A DNA stretch of 64,000 nt from CAYWVO01 sp964461835 (GCA_964461835.1 CAYWVO010000001.1:62001-126000), one strand, 5' to 3'. Numbered from the stretch's first letter, positions 25,891 through 34,531 are shown. The notes: generated from the sequence alone by a model not told the origin. A program made the numbers and translations.

Positions 25891-26454
25891 CTACCCCGCA
25901 ACAATTGTCTTGAGGTCGGCGAAGACATTCTCTATATTCTGCTCCCCATTGACGCGGGAGAGTTTACTCGCGTTCGAGTAATAGTTTACGATTGGTTCAG
26001 TCTGCTGTTTGTACACCTCCAGCCGGTTGCTGATCACTTCGGGTGTGTCATCCGACCGACCCTCGATTTTCGCCCGCCCCAACAACCGTTGCATCACTTC
26101 CTCATCGGAGACGTCAACCAGGATTGCCCGGTCGATTTCCGTGCCGGCATCGGCCAGCATGTTGTCGAGCGCTTCCGCCTGGGCGGTGGTCCGCGGGAAA
26201 CCGTCGAGAATGACACCCCCTGAGGATGTCTCCAACCGCTTCCGAATCATGGACACAATCAGATCATCCGGCACCAGCTCGCCTTTTTCCATAATTGATT
26301 TGGCCTTGGCGCCTAACTCCGAGCCGGCGCTGACTTCCTCCCGCAACATATCACCGGTTGACAAATGTGCGTACCCAAATTCTTTAGCCAGTCGTTTGGC
26401 CTGTGTTCCTTTTCCCGATCCCGGCGGTCCCAACAAGACGATTTTATTCAGCAC
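25891..26454 (-). CDS. adk: Adenylate kinase (short-lid form)
   Basis: A 187-residue nucleoside monophosphate kinase interconverting ATP+AMP and 2 ADP. P-loop GPPGSGKGTQAKR is at 8-20, LSTGDMLREEV lines the AMP site, and GVILDGFPRTTAQAEAL follows. The lid is short (after GRAKIEGR) and has no zinc cysteines, the short-variant architecture. It lies between secY and map, a common arrangement. Confidence 0.96.
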   Translation of the reverse strand: MLNKIVLLGPPGSGKGTQAKRLAKEFGYAHLSTGDMLREEVSAGSELGAKAKSIMEKGELVPDDLIVSMIRKRLETSSGGVILDGFPRTTAQAEALDNMLADAGTEIDRAILVDVSDEEVMQRLLGRAKIEGRSDDTPEVISNRLEVYKQQTEPIVNYYSNASKLSRVNGEQNIENVFADLKTIVAG

Positions 26455-26483
26455 GACTCCATACTCTCCCCGAAACGGCGCTA

Positions 26484-27797
26484 CTACATCGACCGGCCGC
26501 GGATACGGCCACGTTTCATGAATCCATCATAATGGCGCATTACCAGATGTGATTCCACCTGCTGCAGGGTATCTAACGCGACGCCGACCACAATCAGGAT
26601 GCTGGTACCGCCGAAATAAAACTGCACATTGAACCGCGATATCAAGAAGTACGGCAAAACAGCCACCAGGGCAAAAAAGATTGCGCCGGGCAGGGTAATC
26701 CGCGTCAGCACGCGGTCAATATACTCAGCCGTACGTTTACCGGGGCGAATGCCCGGAATATATCCGCCCTGACGTTTCATGTTATCTGCGAGATCGACTG
26801 GGTTAAACACAATAGCGGTATAGAAGAACGCGAAAAATACAATGATCGTGCCAAAGACAAAGGCATATAAAACCGACGTTGGGTCGAACATGGAACTAAT
26901 AGACTGCATCAACCCCGAGTTGGGGAAGAAGGATGCCAGGGTCTGCGGCGCAAACATAATCGATTGGGCGAAAATGATCGGAATGACGCCGGCGGTGTTT
27001 ACCGACAACGGAATATGGGTCATTTGGCCGCCGTAGACTTTTCGTCCCACCACCCGTTTGGGGTACTGCACCGGAATCCGGCGTTGCGCCCTGGTGACCA
27101 TAATGATCGCCATGACAACCCCGACCATCACGGCAATTAAGAACATTTCCATGAAAATAGTACGCCGCCCGGCCAGCAATTCGCGCACCTCGTCGAAGAT
27201 TGCCTGCGGAAAGCGCGCGATGATACCAATGAAAATAATGAGGGAAATCCCGTTGCCAATCCCGCGCTCGGTGATCTGTTCACCGAGCCACATGATGAAG
27301 ATCGTCCCGGAGGTAAAGGTCAGCACGGTGAGGAACTTGAACCCCATACCGGGATTCGGCACCACCGGCATGCCTGGTCCAGCGCTGATGGATTCCAAAA
27401 ATACTGCGGTCCCGAACGCCTGCAACGCCGCGATCGCCACGGTGCCATACCGGGTATACTGGGTAATCTTGCGCCGTCCTTCTTCGCCCTCTTTTTGCAG
27501 TTTCTGCAAATACGGCACTACCGAGCCGAGAAGCTGGATGATAATCGAGGCCGAGATGTACGGCATGATTCCCAGCGCGAAAATTGTCGCTTTATAGAAC
27601 GCACCACCGACAAACAGGTCATACAAGCCGAAGAGAGTACTGCCGGCCGTGGAGAAAAACTGCGCTAATGCGGATGTATCGATACCGGGAGTCGGAATGT
27701 GCCCGCCGATTCGATAGATGACGAGAATCATCAAGGTAAAGAGCACACGTTGCCGCAGCTCACGAATCTTGAAAATGTTCCCGAACGCCTCTAACAC
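26484..27797 (-). CDS. secY: Protein translocase subunit SecY
   Basis: A 437-residue inner-membrane channel with about ten transmembrane helices. It has the N-terminal FKIRELRQRVLFTLMILVIYRIGGHIPTPG, the plug-side AIFALGIMPYISASIIIQLL segment, and the cytosolic loop AQRRIPVQYPKR that contacts SecA and ribosomes. The C-terminal ESHLVMRHYDGFMKRGRIRGR is typical. It partners with SecE (51597-51785). The start overlaps the end of rplO by seven bases. Confidence 0.98.
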   Translation of the reverse strand: MLEAFGNIFKIRELRQRVLFTLMILVIYRIGGHIPTPGIDTSALAQFFSTAGSTLFGLYDLFVGGAFYKATIFALGIMPYISASIIIQLLGSVVPYLQKLQKEGEEGRRKITQYTRYGTVAIAALQAFGTAVFLESISAGPGMPVVPNPGMGFKFLTVLTFTSGTIFIMWLGEQITERGIGNGISLIIFIGIIARFPQAIFDEVRELLAGRRTIFMEMFLIAVMVGVVMAIIMVTRAQRRIPVQYPKRVVGRKVYGGQMTHIPLSVNTAGVIPIIFAQSIMFAPQTLASFFPNSGLMQSISSMFDPTSVLYAFVFGTIIVFFAFFYTAIVFNPVDLADNMKRQGGYIPGIRPGKRTAEYIDRVLTRITLPGAIFFALVAVLPYFLISRFNVQFYFGGTSILIVVGVALDTLQQVESHLVMRHYDGFMKRGRIRGRSM

Positions 27798-28246
27798 GTT
27801 TTTGTTTCCTCAAACGAACCGCCGGCGGCCGTAATCTTCTTTTTGGCTGCTGCGGACGCGCGGTCGACAGCAATCGTGACCGGTCGGGTCAATTCACCGT
27901 CGCCCAAGATTTTGATTGGTCTCTTCAGGGTACGGACCACCCGGTGATCGTATAAGACGTGGGCATCGATGCGATCCACCCCTTCAATACCGGACACCTG
28001 TTCGAGACTAACCGGCTGGTATTCAACACGAAATCGATTATAAAAACCCCGCTTGGGCAGCCGACGCTGCAACGGCATCTGTCCGCCTTCCCGGAACAGC
28101 CGCCGCTTGTATCCGGATCGTGCCTGCGCTCCTTTGTGTCCGCGCCCGGCGGTTTTACCGGAATCAGAACCCCGTCCGCGACCGACGCGTTTTTTCGACG
28201 TAGTCGCTCCCCCGGGGGGCCGCAAATTTGAGAGGGAAATCGCCAT
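27791..28246 (-). CDS. rplO: 50S ribosomal protein L15
   Basis: A 151-residue L15 with the N-terminal LSNLRPPGGATTSKKRVGRGRGSDSGKTAGRGHKGAQARSG region, rich in Gly/Arg and penetrating the 23S rRNA core, and the globular C-terminal domain. PLQRRLPKRGF is conserved. It precedes secY with a seven-base overlap and follows rpmD by eight bases. Confidence 0.97.
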   Translation of the reverse strand: MAISLSNLRPPGGATTSKKRVGRGRGSDSGKTAGRGHKGAQARSGYKRRLFREGGQMPLQRRLPKRGFYNRFRVEYQPVSLEQVSGIEGVDRIDAHVLYDHRVVRTLKRPIKILGDGELTRPVTIAVDRASAAAKKKITAAGGSFEETKTC

Positions 28247-28254
28247 CTGCTTAC

Positions 28255-28560
28255 CTATTCCTGTTTCTCATCCTCTACTTCGCCTGCCCCGATATTCCTC
28301 TCAACATCATTACTCTCAGCAGAGGTGGTCACCGGCTCGGCTTCGGCTTGTGGCTGCTCAGTAGTTCGCGCCTCGGTCTCGACCGGCTCCACCTTCACCA
28401 GATGGGACACCGCGTTAATCATGCCACGAATCGTGGGTGAATCCGCATGGGTGACGGTCTGATGTATCCGCTTGATTCCCAGCGCGCGCATGGTCCGCTT
28501 CTGGTTTTCATACCGTTTAATAGTAGAGCGGATCTGGGTGATTTTCAGCATCGCACTCAT
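28255..28560 (-). CDS. rpmD: 50S ribosomal protein L30 with acidic C-terminal extension
   Basis: A 101-residue protein. Residues 4-57 are a complete L30 (LKITQIRSTIKRYENQKRTM, LGIKRIHQTV, GMINAVSHLVKVE). Residues about 58-101 are an extension rich in Glu, Ala and Thr that normal L30 (about 60 residues) lacks. An internal Met at residue 4 may be the true start, but the residue-1 ATG makes an ATGA overlap with the rpsE stop. The tail parallels one on S5 next door. Confidence 0.95.
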   Translation of the reverse strand: MSAMLKITQIRSTIKRYENQKRTMRALGIKRIHQTVTHADSPTIRGMINAVSHLVKVEPVETEARTTEQPQAEAEPVTTSAESNDVERNIGAGEVEDEKQE

Positions 28561-29144
28561 GATTTTTGCTCACTCGCCGAGTCATCCGAGGATTCTGCCG
28601 TCTCCGGTTGTTCAGCAGGCTCTTCTTCGGCAGCCGGTTCGGGTTCCCGGTCTTCTTGTTTCATCCGATGACTATCCATCCGGTCTGCACGGATCAACTG
28701 TTCCAGGCCATTGATGGTCGCTTTAACCACGTTGTGCGGATTTTGCGAACCCAGTGACTTTGTCAACACATCCTGCACCCCGGCTGATTCCAAGACCGCA
28801 CGGACGGCGCCGCCGGCGATCACTCCGGTACCGGGACTGGCCGGCTTGAGCATCACCCGTGCTGCGCCGGCACGCCCCACGACGGGATGCGGAATAGTGC
28901 CATCGACCACCGGAACCGCAAACATCGCCTTCTGTGCCGCCTCGGACCCTTTGCGAATCGCTTCCGATACTTCCCGCGCTTTGCCTAAGCCGACGCCGAC
29001 TTTGCCGTGCTTGTCCCCGGTAGCCACCAGGGCCGTAAAGGCAAAACGCCGACCACCTTTCACCACTTTGGCGACGCGGTTGACAAAGACAACTTTTTCT
29101 TCCAGATCCGGGCCTTCAGATGACGATTTTGGACCTCTCCACAA
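28557..29144 (-). CDS. rpsE: 30S ribosomal protein S5 with acidic C-terminal extension
   Basis: A 195-residue S5. The double-stranded RNA-binding domain is present (EEKVVFVNRVAKVVKGGRRF) and the C-terminal fold includes KPASPGTGVIAGGAVRAVLE and GSQNPHNVVKATI. Residues about 162-195 form a strongly acidic tail (over a dozen Glu/Asp) not found in E. coli S5 (167 residues). S5 contributes to translational fidelity and the mRNA entry channel. It overlaps rpmD by four bases. Confidence 0.97.
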   Translation of the reverse strand: MWRGPKSSSEGPDLEEKVVFVNRVAKVVKGGRRFAFTALVATGDKHGKVGVGLGKAREVSEAIRKGSEAAQKAMFAVPVVDGTIPHPVVGRAGAARVMLKPASPGTGVIAGGAVRAVLESAGVQDVLTKSLGSQNPHNVVKATINGLEQLIRADRMDSHRMKQEDREPEPAAEEEPAEQPETAESSDDSASEQKS

Positions 29145-29176
29145 AGGAACACCTCACTTAGCGAGACGCACGCACG

Positions 29177-29551
29177 CTAAAATTCCAGTCCGGCTTTCCG
29201 TGCTGCGTCGGCGACCGCTTTCACCCGGCCGTGGTACAAGTTGTGATTTCGGTCAAAGACCACCTGCGTGATCCCTTTTTCTTTTGCTTGCTCGGCCAGC
29301 TTGGTGCCGATCTGCACCGATTTCTCGATCTTGGATAGGGCACTATCACCCTTTTGCTCGAACGGGAAGCCGACGCTGCTGACCATCATTATCGATGAGC
29401 CGGTTGTGTCATCGATAAGCTGCGCATAAATATGCTTCAGGCTCTTTTGTACTGTCAGACGAGGGCGCCCCGGGGTGCCCTTTATGCGGCTGCGGACATG
29501 ATAACGTCGGCGCTGCCGACGTTGCCGGCCGAGTTGTAACGTCCTACTCAT
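29177..29551 (-). CDS. rplR: 50S ribosomal protein L18
   Basis: A 124-residue L18, a 5S rRNA-binding protein. Core motifs: RRRYHVRSRIKGTPGRPRLTV, IYAQLIDDTTG, and the C-terminal VVFDRNHNLYHGRVKAVADAARKAGLEF. The basic N-terminus (QLGRQRRQRRR) is typical. It is in the canonical rplF-rplR-rpsE order. Confidence 0.97.
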   Translation of the reverse strand: MSRTLQLGRQRRQRRRYHVRSRIKGTPGRPRLTVQKSLKHIYAQLIDDTTGSSIMMVSSVGFPFEQKGDSALSKIEKSVQIGTKLAEQAKEKGITQVVFDRNHNLYHGRVKAVADAARKAGLEF

Positions 29552-29575
29552 CAGTTCTGCTGCTCATCCTACGGT

Positions 29576-30112
29576 TTACACTGCTGCCTTGCCGGCTTTC
29601 CGCCGAACATGCTCGTCTTTATAGTGAATGCCTTTCCCCTTGTAAGGCTCCGGCAAACGATACTTGCGAATTCTGGCTGTAATTTCACCGACCAGTTCTT
29701 TGTCGATACCGCTGACAGTGATTTTGGTCGGCTCCGGGACCTCAAACGTGATTCCCTCTGGCGGAACCACCAGGATTGGATGCGAAAACCCCAAATTCAT
29801 CTGGAGCAATTGTCCTTTAAGTTCCGCGCGGTATCCGACCCCGTAGATCTCCAATTCCTTCCTAAATCCGACATGCACTCCGGTAACCATATTCGCCAAG
29901 AGAGAGCGGGTCAGGCCGTGGAGACTGCGGTGGGTACTCCGATTGGAAGGCCGGGTAATTTCAATCATTCCATCGTTTTCCACGATCTCCATATCCGGAT
30001 GAAATTCCCGGACCAACTCACCTTTCGGGCCGGTGACGGTGACGGTAGACGCCTCAATCGAAACCGAGACCCCGTCCGGTATTGCAATTGGTTGTTTGCC
30101 GATACGCGACAT
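29576..30112 (-). CDS. rplF: 50S ribosomal protein L6
   Basis: A 178-residue L6 with two related alpha/beta domains. The N-terminus MSRIGKQPIAIPDGVSVSI and the C-terminal signature RKYRLPEPYKGKGIHYKDE are intact. It binds 23S rRNA near the factor-binding site. Length is standard, and it is 21 bases from rpsH. Confidence 0.98.
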   Translation of the reverse strand: MSRIGKQPIAIPDGVSVSIEASTVTVTGPKGELVREFHPDMEIVENDGMIEITRPSNRSTHRSLHGLTRSLLANMVTGVHVGFRKELEIYGVGYRAELKGQLLQMNLGFSHPILVVPPEGITFEVPEPTKITVSGIDKELVGEITARIRKYRLPEPYKGKGIHYKDEHVRRKAGKAAV

Positions 30113-30133
30113 AGCCGTTACCTCTCCGCCGAA

Positions 30134-30532
30134 TTACCAAACATGGCAGAGGACTTCCCCACCGATGCCCTGAGCGACCGCGTCCTGATCAGACATGATG
30201 CCGCGAGACGTTGAAACAATGCGAATACCCATTTCTCGTAATTCGAGCCGCAGTTCCTCGCGCCCGTTGTATTTGCGTAAACCCGGCCGGGAGACCCGTT
30301 GGATATTGGTGATGTGGCTTTCCTGGTCCGGTGTATACGCCAGTTGCACTAACAATTTCGACTGCGGCTTGTCCGGTATTTCCGTGTACCCGCGGATGAA
30401 ATTATTTTCCAGCAACACCTGCGAAATATCCCTGCGCACCCGGGTTGCGGGCATCAATACCCGTTTATGTTTTGCCCGACAACTGTTACGGATTCGGGTG
30501 ATATAATCCGCGATGGGGTCAGTCTGCGACAT
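30134..30532 (-). CDS. rpsH: 30S ribosomal protein S8
   Basis: A 132-residue S8 with MSQTDPIADYITRIRNSCRAKH at the start and the C-terminal STSRGIMSDQDAVAQGIGGEVLCHVW. It binds the central domain of 16S rRNA. In E. coli it also represses the spc operon by binding mRNA near rplE; such a site was not identified here. Confidence 0.98.
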   Translation of the reverse strand: MSQTDPIADYITRIRNSCRAKHKRVLMPATRVRRDISQVLLENNFIRGYTEIPDKPQSKLLVQLAYTPDQESHITNIQRVSRPGLRKYNGREELRLELREMGIRIVSTSRGIMSDQDAVAQGIGGEVLCHVW

Positions 30533-30553
30533 ACTCTCGCCCCACGATCCTGA

Positions 30554-30739
30554 TTACCAACTGGCCTTTACGACACCCGGGATCTGCCCTTCGAGGGCCA
30601 GCTCCCGGAAACAAATGCGACAAAGTCCAAATCGCCGTAAGTATCCGCGCGGACGGCCACATCGGCGACAGCGGTTATACGCCCGCACCTTAAACTTGGG
30701 TTTGCGTTGACTCTTGGCGATTAAACACTTCTTTGCCAT
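30554..30739 (-). CDS. rpsN: 30S ribosomal protein S14, zinc-binding type Z
   Basis: A 61-residue short-form S14 with the zinc motif CRRCGRPRGYLRRFGLCRIC (two CxxC pairs). Length and cysteines identify it as type Z rather than the longer zinc-free form. It helps assemble the 30S head. It sits between rplE and rpsH as usual. Confidence 0.97.
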   Translation of the reverse strand: MAKKCLIAKSQRKPKFKVRAYNRCRRCGRPRGYLRRFGLCRICFRELALEGQIPGVVKASW

Positions 30740-30773
30740 ACAAATCCTCTATTGTCCCCGTCCGAACACCATC

Positions 30774-31331
30774 CTATACTATGACTGTTTTCGATGCCGC
30801 GAACGGCATCCCCAGTTCGGTCAAAAGTTCCCGTGCTTCTTCATCGTTCGGCGCCGAGGTACATATTGTGATATTCATTCCCCGGATACGATCAACTTTG
30901 TCGTAGTTAACTTCCGGGAAAATGATTTGTTCTTTAATGCCGAGCGTATAATTGCCGCGCCCGTCGAAGGATTTGGTCGGAACACCGCGAAAATCCCTGA
31001 TCCGGGGGATCGCCACACTTACCAACCGGTCGAAAAATTCATACATGCGATCACCGCGCAAAGTCACCGACAGGCCGATGGCCATTCCCGCGCGCAGCTT
31101 GAAGTTGGAGATTGACTTGCGGGCGCGGCGGACCGCGGGTTTCTGGCCGGTGATGGCCCGCAGGTCTGCTTCGGCAGCTTCCAGAGCCTTGGGATTGTCG
31201 ATCGCTTCGCCCAAGCCCACATTCACGATAATTTTTTCCAGTCGCGACACACGCATGTTCGACGTAAATGAATGGGCCTTCTGAAGCCGCGGAATAATTT
31301 CCGTGGCGAATTTTTCCTTGAGTCTGGCCAT
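30774..31331 (-). CDS. rplE: 50S ribosomal protein L5
   Basis: A 185-residue L5, which binds 5S rRNA and P-site tRNA. Motifs: RVSRLEKIIVNVGLGEA, KPAVRRARKSISNFKLRAGM, and GMNITICTSAPNDEEARELL near the C-terminus. It starts three bases after rplX, implying coupling. Confidence 0.98.
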   Translation of the reverse strand: MARLKEKFATEIIPRLQKAHSFTSNMRVSRLEKIIVNVGLGEAIDNPKALEAAEADLRAITGQKPAVRRARKSISNFKLRAGMAIGLSVTLRGDRMYEFFDRLVSVAIPRIRDFRGVPTKSFDGRGNYTLGIKEQIIFPEVNYDKVDRIRGMNITICTSAPNDEEARELLTELGMPFAASKTVIV

Positions 31332-31334
31332 ACC

Positions 31335-31559
31335 TTACATTTCAACGGCGACGTTAGAGACGTGGATCGGTGCTTCTTTTTCGATGATCCCGCCCTTTGG
31401 ATTTTTCTGTGTGGGGCGCGCATGCCGTTTAATCAGGTTGACGCCCTCCACCACCACGCGCCCGGAGCGGGGAAATACCTTTAATACTTTTCCCGTCCGC
31501 CCGAGCTCGTTGCCGGCGATAACCCGAACCGTATCGCCTCTTTTCACTCGCATCTTCAC
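31335..31559 (-). CDS. rplX: 50S ribosomal protein L24 (short form)
   Basis: A 74-residue L24 with an N-terminal KOW motif (VKRGDTVRVIAGNELGRTGKVLKVF) and VEGVNLIKRHARPTQKNPKGGIIEKEAPIHVSNV. It ends about 30 residues earlier than E. coli L24 (104), lacking the usual C-terminal zinc or basic segment. The ATG and stop are clear, and no frameshift is evident. It initiates 50S assembly. Confidence 0.95.
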   Translation of the reverse strand: MKMRVKRGDTVRVIAGNELGRTGKVLKVFPRSGRVVVEGVNLIKRHARPTQKNPKGGIIEKEAPIHVSNVAVEM

Positions 31560-31580
31560 GTGATTTTTACCACCCCTGAG

Positions 31581-31949
31581 CTACCAGACTTCCGGCGCCA
31601 GAGAAATAATTTTCATATAATGTTGCTCACGCAATTCGCGGGCAACGGGACCGAAAATACGGGTTCCTCGCGGTTCCCCCTGTTCATTGATAATCACCGC
31701 CGCATTGTCGGAGAAGCGAATGTACGAGCCATCGGCCCGCTGGATCGGCGCCTTGGTGCGTACGATGACCGCTCGACATTTATCTTTCTTTTTCACACCA
31801 CCGCCGGGGATGGCATCTTTGACCGAACACACGACTACATCACCGACACCGGCATAGCGCCGTTTGGTCCCCCCCAGCACGCGAAAGCACATGACTTCTC
31901 TTGCGCCGGAGTTGTCCGCTACCGTCAGTCGCGTATATTCCTGAATCAT
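31581..31949 (-). CDS. rplN: 50S ribosomal protein L14
   Basis: A 122-residue L14 with the highly conserved MIQEYTRLTVADNSGAREVMC start and GTRIFGPVARELREQHYMKIISLAPEVW end. It lies at the subunit interface, contacting 16S rRNA helix 14. Length is exact for the family. Confidence 0.98.
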   Translation of the reverse strand: MIQEYTRLTVADNSGAREVMCFRVLGGTKRRYAGVGDVVVCSVKDAIPGGGVKKKDKCRAVIVRTKAPIQRADGSYIRFSDNAAVIINEQGEPRGTRIFGPVARELREQHYMKIISLAPEVW

Positions 31950-31973
31950 CGTCTTTGCCTGCCGCTGCGCCTA

Positions 31974-32243
31974 TTATTTGGCCTTCTCCAACACCTCAAC
32001 CAGACGCCACCGTTTATGTTTAGAAAGCGGACGGGTTTCCATGAGTCGCACACGATCACCGACCCCAGCCTGCTGTTGTTCATCATGGGCCATGAGCTTT
32101 TTGGTCATCCGAATCACTCGCTGGTACAACGGATGTTTCATGGTTCGGACGATTTTCACCACGATTGTCTTGTCCATGCTACTGGAGACAACCGTCCCCA
32201 CCCGAACTTTTCGACCGGGGCGAGTTTCTAATTCTGATCCCAT
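31974..32243 (-). CDS. rpsQ: 30S ribosomal protein S17
   Basis: An 89-residue OB-fold S17 with RKVRVGTVVSSSMDKTIVVKI, a KKLMAHDE segment and GDRVRLMETRPLSKHKRWRLVEVLEKA. It binds the 5' domain of 16S rRNA. It is in the canonical rpmC-rpsQ-rplN order. Confidence 0.98.
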   Translation of the reverse strand: MGSELETRPGRKVRVGTVVSSSMDKTIVVKIVRTMKHPLYQRVIRMTKKLMAHDEQQQAGVGDRVRLMETRPLSKHKRWRLVEVLEKAK

Positions 32244-32281
32244 ACTGTTATCCGATATTCTCGTGCTCGGCGTTTTCCTTT

Positions 32282-32506
32282 TTACGCGCTGGGTTCGGTG
32301 CTGCTCAAGGGCCGCAGGCCGAGTTCATCCTCCCGCAGCACCGTTTTGATTCGCGCCAATTCTCGACGCATGGTCCGGAACTGCAACGGGTTGTCCGGCG
32401 GCTGCAGCGACCGGCGCAGATGCAGATTGAACAATTCCTGTTCCAGGTCTGTTTGCTTCTGCATCAGTTCTTTGCGCGTCAATTCACGCAGTCGTTCAAT
32501 CTTCAC
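32282..32506 (-). CDS. rpmC: 50S ribosomal protein L29
   Basis: A 74-residue helical hairpin L29. Core: ERLRELTRKELMQKQTDLEQELFNLHLRR and QFRTMRRELARIKTVLRE. It carries about ten extra C-terminal residues compared with E. coli (63). L29 lies at the polypeptide exit tunnel with L23. Confidence 0.96.
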   Translation of the reverse strand: MKIERLRELTRKELMQKQTDLEQELFNLHLRRSLQPPDNPLQFRTMRRELARIKTVLREDELGLRPLSSTEPSA

Positions 32507-32520
32507 CGTACACCCACCTG

Positions 32521-32940
32521 TTATCCTTCGACGGAGTCGCGCCGGACAATACGCGTGCGAATCGGCAACTTGTGTGAGCCCAACCGCAAGGCTTCTTCCG
32601 CCAACTCGGGGGCGACGCCGCCCAACTCGAACATGATGCGGCCGGGTTTGACCACCGCCACCCAGTATTCCGGCGCACCTTTCCCTTTACCCATCCGTGT
32701 TTCCGCCGGTTTCACGGTCACCGGTTTGTCCGGGAAAATACGAATCCAGACTTTGCCGCCGCGTTTAATTTTGCGGGTCATCGCCACCCGTGCCGACTCG
32801 ATTTGCCGGTTGGTAATCCAGGCCGAATCCAGCGCCTTGAGGCCGAATTCTCCAAAACTTACCTTGCTGCCCCGCAATGCTTTTCCATTGCGGCGTCCGC
32901 GCTGTTGTTTGCGATGTTTTACGCGTTTTGGCGATAACAT
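32521..32940 (-). CDS. rplP: 50S ribosomal protein L16
   Basis: A 139-residue L16 with MLSPKRVKHRKQQRGRRNGKAL, ARVAMTRKIKRGGKVWIRIFP and TRMGKGKGAPEYWVAVVKPGR. The Arg equivalent to hydroxylated E. coli Arg81 lies in the MGKGKGAPE region. L16 positions A-site tRNA. It starts three bases after rpsC. Confidence 0.98.
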   Translation of the reverse strand: MLSPKRVKHRKQQRGRRNGKALRGSKVSFGEFGLKALDSAWITNRQIESARVAMTRKIKRGGKVWIRIFPDKPVTVKPAETRMGKGKGAPEYWVAVVKPGRIMFELGGVAPELAEEALRLGSHKLPIRTRIVRRDSVEG

Positions 32941-32943
32941 TGG

Positions 32944-33747
32944 TTATGCTTCCGGTTTACCAGTTTTTTTCGTATCCGCCGAGCGCGGTGTGCTTTTGCC
33001 GCCGCTGTCCCCGGTGGGTCGCTTGCGGCGCGAGCGTGCTCCCCGCCGTCGTTTCGGTTTTGGTCTATCTTCTTGTGGTCCGGCAGCTTCCGGTGTTTTA
33101 TCCTCAGCCAGTTCTTCGTGTGGCGCCAAAACAACACCGCGACAAATCCACACCTTCACCCCGATGCAGCCGTAGGTGGTGTTTGCCGTTGCGCGGGCAA
33201 AATCGATATCGGCGCGCAGCGTGTGCAACGGTACGCGGCCAGCCATGTATTTTTCGACCCGGGCGATTTCGGCGCCGCCGAGACGGCCGCCGCAGACAAT
33301 TTTGATTCCCTCGGCGCCCATCTTCATCGTGGCCGCCAGGGCCTTTTTCATGGCCCGCCGGAAGTTAATCCGGCCTTCCAACTGACGGGCGATGCTCTCC
33401 GCAACCAGCCGCGCTTCCAACTCCGGACGCTTGACTTCAATAATATTAATCGATACGTCTTTTTTACTCAGCAATTGCAATTCTTCGCGGAGCTTGTCTA
33501 CCTCGGCGCCTTTGCGGCCGATGACGATTCCGGGACGGGACGTATGAATATCGACGGTGATGCGCTTCGGGGCACGCATAATTTCGAACTTGGCGATCCC
33601 GGCGTTATCCAACCGCTGGTTGACATACCGGCGGATCGTCAGATCTTCATTCAGCAGGTCCGCAAAGTTTCGATCGGCGAACCACTTGGAGTCCCACCCC
33701 CGGATTACGCCGACGCGCAAGCCGACTGGATTTGCCTTCTGCCCCAT
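32944..33747 (-). CDS. rpsC: 30S ribosomal protein S3 with basic C-terminal extension
   Basis: A 267-residue S3. The N-terminal region and KH domain are intact (GVIRGWDSKWFA, ITVDIHTSRPGIVIGRKGAEVDKLREEL), as are the C-terminal fold motifs (EGRINFRRAMKKAL, GIKIVCGGRLGGAEIAR, YGCIGVKVWI). Residues about 213-267 are a Lys/Arg/Pro-rich extension (DRPKPKRRRGARSRRKRP and onward) beyond the E. coli length of 233. S3 forms the mRNA entry pore and has helicase activity. Confidence 0.97.
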   Translation of the reverse strand: MGQKANPVGLRVGVIRGWDSKWFADRNFADLLNEDLTIRRYVNQRLDNAGIAKFEIMRAPKRITVDIHTSRPGIVIGRKGAEVDKLREELQLLSKKDVSINIIEVKRPELEARLVAESIARQLEGRINFRRAMKKALAATMKMGAEGIKIVCGGRLGGAEIARVEKYMAGRVPLHTLRADIDFARATANTTYGCIGVKVWICRGVVLAPHEELAEDKTPEAAGPQEDRPKPKRRRGARSRRKRPTGDSGGKSTPRSADTKKTGKPEA

Positions 33748-33784
33748 ATGTCCTTTCCTGACCGCGTCCTCATCTTACCGGCAC

Positions 33785-34177
33785 TCAAGCGGTGTGCCGG
33801 GCACGCGATTTTTTCCCTTTCTTGCGGGTCTGCTCTTGTTCGTCAGATATTACTACGGTCACGTGGCAAAAGCGCTTGCGAATACGATATGCGCGTCCCA
33901 TCCCCATTGGGCGGAAGCGGCGCGCAATTGGACCACCATCGACGGTCAACTTCTTAATATGCATGTTTTCCGTATTCAGTTTGGCGGTGCCCTCACTGGC
34001 CATGGCGTTCGCCAGCGCCGCATCGACGATTTTTTTCAAATTGTGCGCGGCGCGCTGTGGCATGAACTTCAACTGTTCACTAGCCCAGATCACGTTCTTT
34101 CCCCGGACCAGATCCGCCACCAGGCGCATCTTTTTGGCTGATCCGCGCAAATATCGTGCTCGTGCAAGTGCTTCCAT
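33785..34177 (-). CDS. rplV: 50S ribosomal protein L22
   Basis: A 130-residue L22 that lines the exit tunnel. Motifs: ARYLRGSAKKMRLVADLVRGKN, FMPQRAAHNLKKIVDAALANA, and the tunnel-loop region GPIARRFRPMGMGRAYRIRKR. No macrolide-resistance deletion is visible in that loop. A basic tail ends the protein. Confidence 0.97.
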   Translation of the reverse strand: MEALARARYLRGSAKKMRLVADLVRGKNVIWASEQLKFMPQRAAHNLKKIVDAALANAMASEGTAKLNTENMHIKKLTVDGGPIARRFRPMGMGRAYRIRKRFCHVTVVISDEQEQTRKKGKKSRARHTA

Positions 34178-34202
34178 GACGATGTATCGATCCTAACCGT
34201 AC

Positions 34203-34496
34203 TTATTTTCTTCTCACGGCGGTGGTTTTTTCGACCTTGCGGCCGGCGTGCCCCCGAAACGTCCGGGTCGGGGAGAATTCGCCGAGTTTGTGTCCCACCA
34301 TATTCTCTGTCACGTATACCGGGATGAACTTGTTGCCGTTGTGAATGGCGATGGTGTGCCCGACAAACTCCGGCGGAATGGTTGAGCGACGCGCCCAGGT
34401 CTTGACCACGCGCTTTTCATTTCGTTCATTCATCGCGTCAATTTTCTTCGACAACTTCGGGTCGACGAATGGTCCTTTTTTCAACGATCGAGCCAC
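34203..34496 (-). CDS. rpsS: 30S ribosomal protein S19
   Basis: A 97-residue S19: MARSLKKGPFVDPKLSKKI, TWARRSTIPPEFVGHTIAIH, and GHKLGEFSPTRTFRGHAG are all intact. It binds S13 and the 16S 3' domain in the head. Standard length and context. Confidence 0.98.
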   Translation of the reverse strand: MARSLKKGPFVDPKLSKKIDAMNERNEKRVVKTWARRSTIPPEFVGHTIAIHNGNKFIPVYVTENMVGHKLGEFSPTRTFRGHAGRKVEKTTAVRRK

Positions 34497-34531
34497 AGAC
34501 TTTTCTCCACGCTAACGCTTCCGCAGTGTTC

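Noticed and set aside
32165..33175. 336-codon plus-strand open frame
   Set aside because: It runs antisense through rpsQ, rpmC, rplP and rpsC, which are certain genes; the composition reflects their codon usage.
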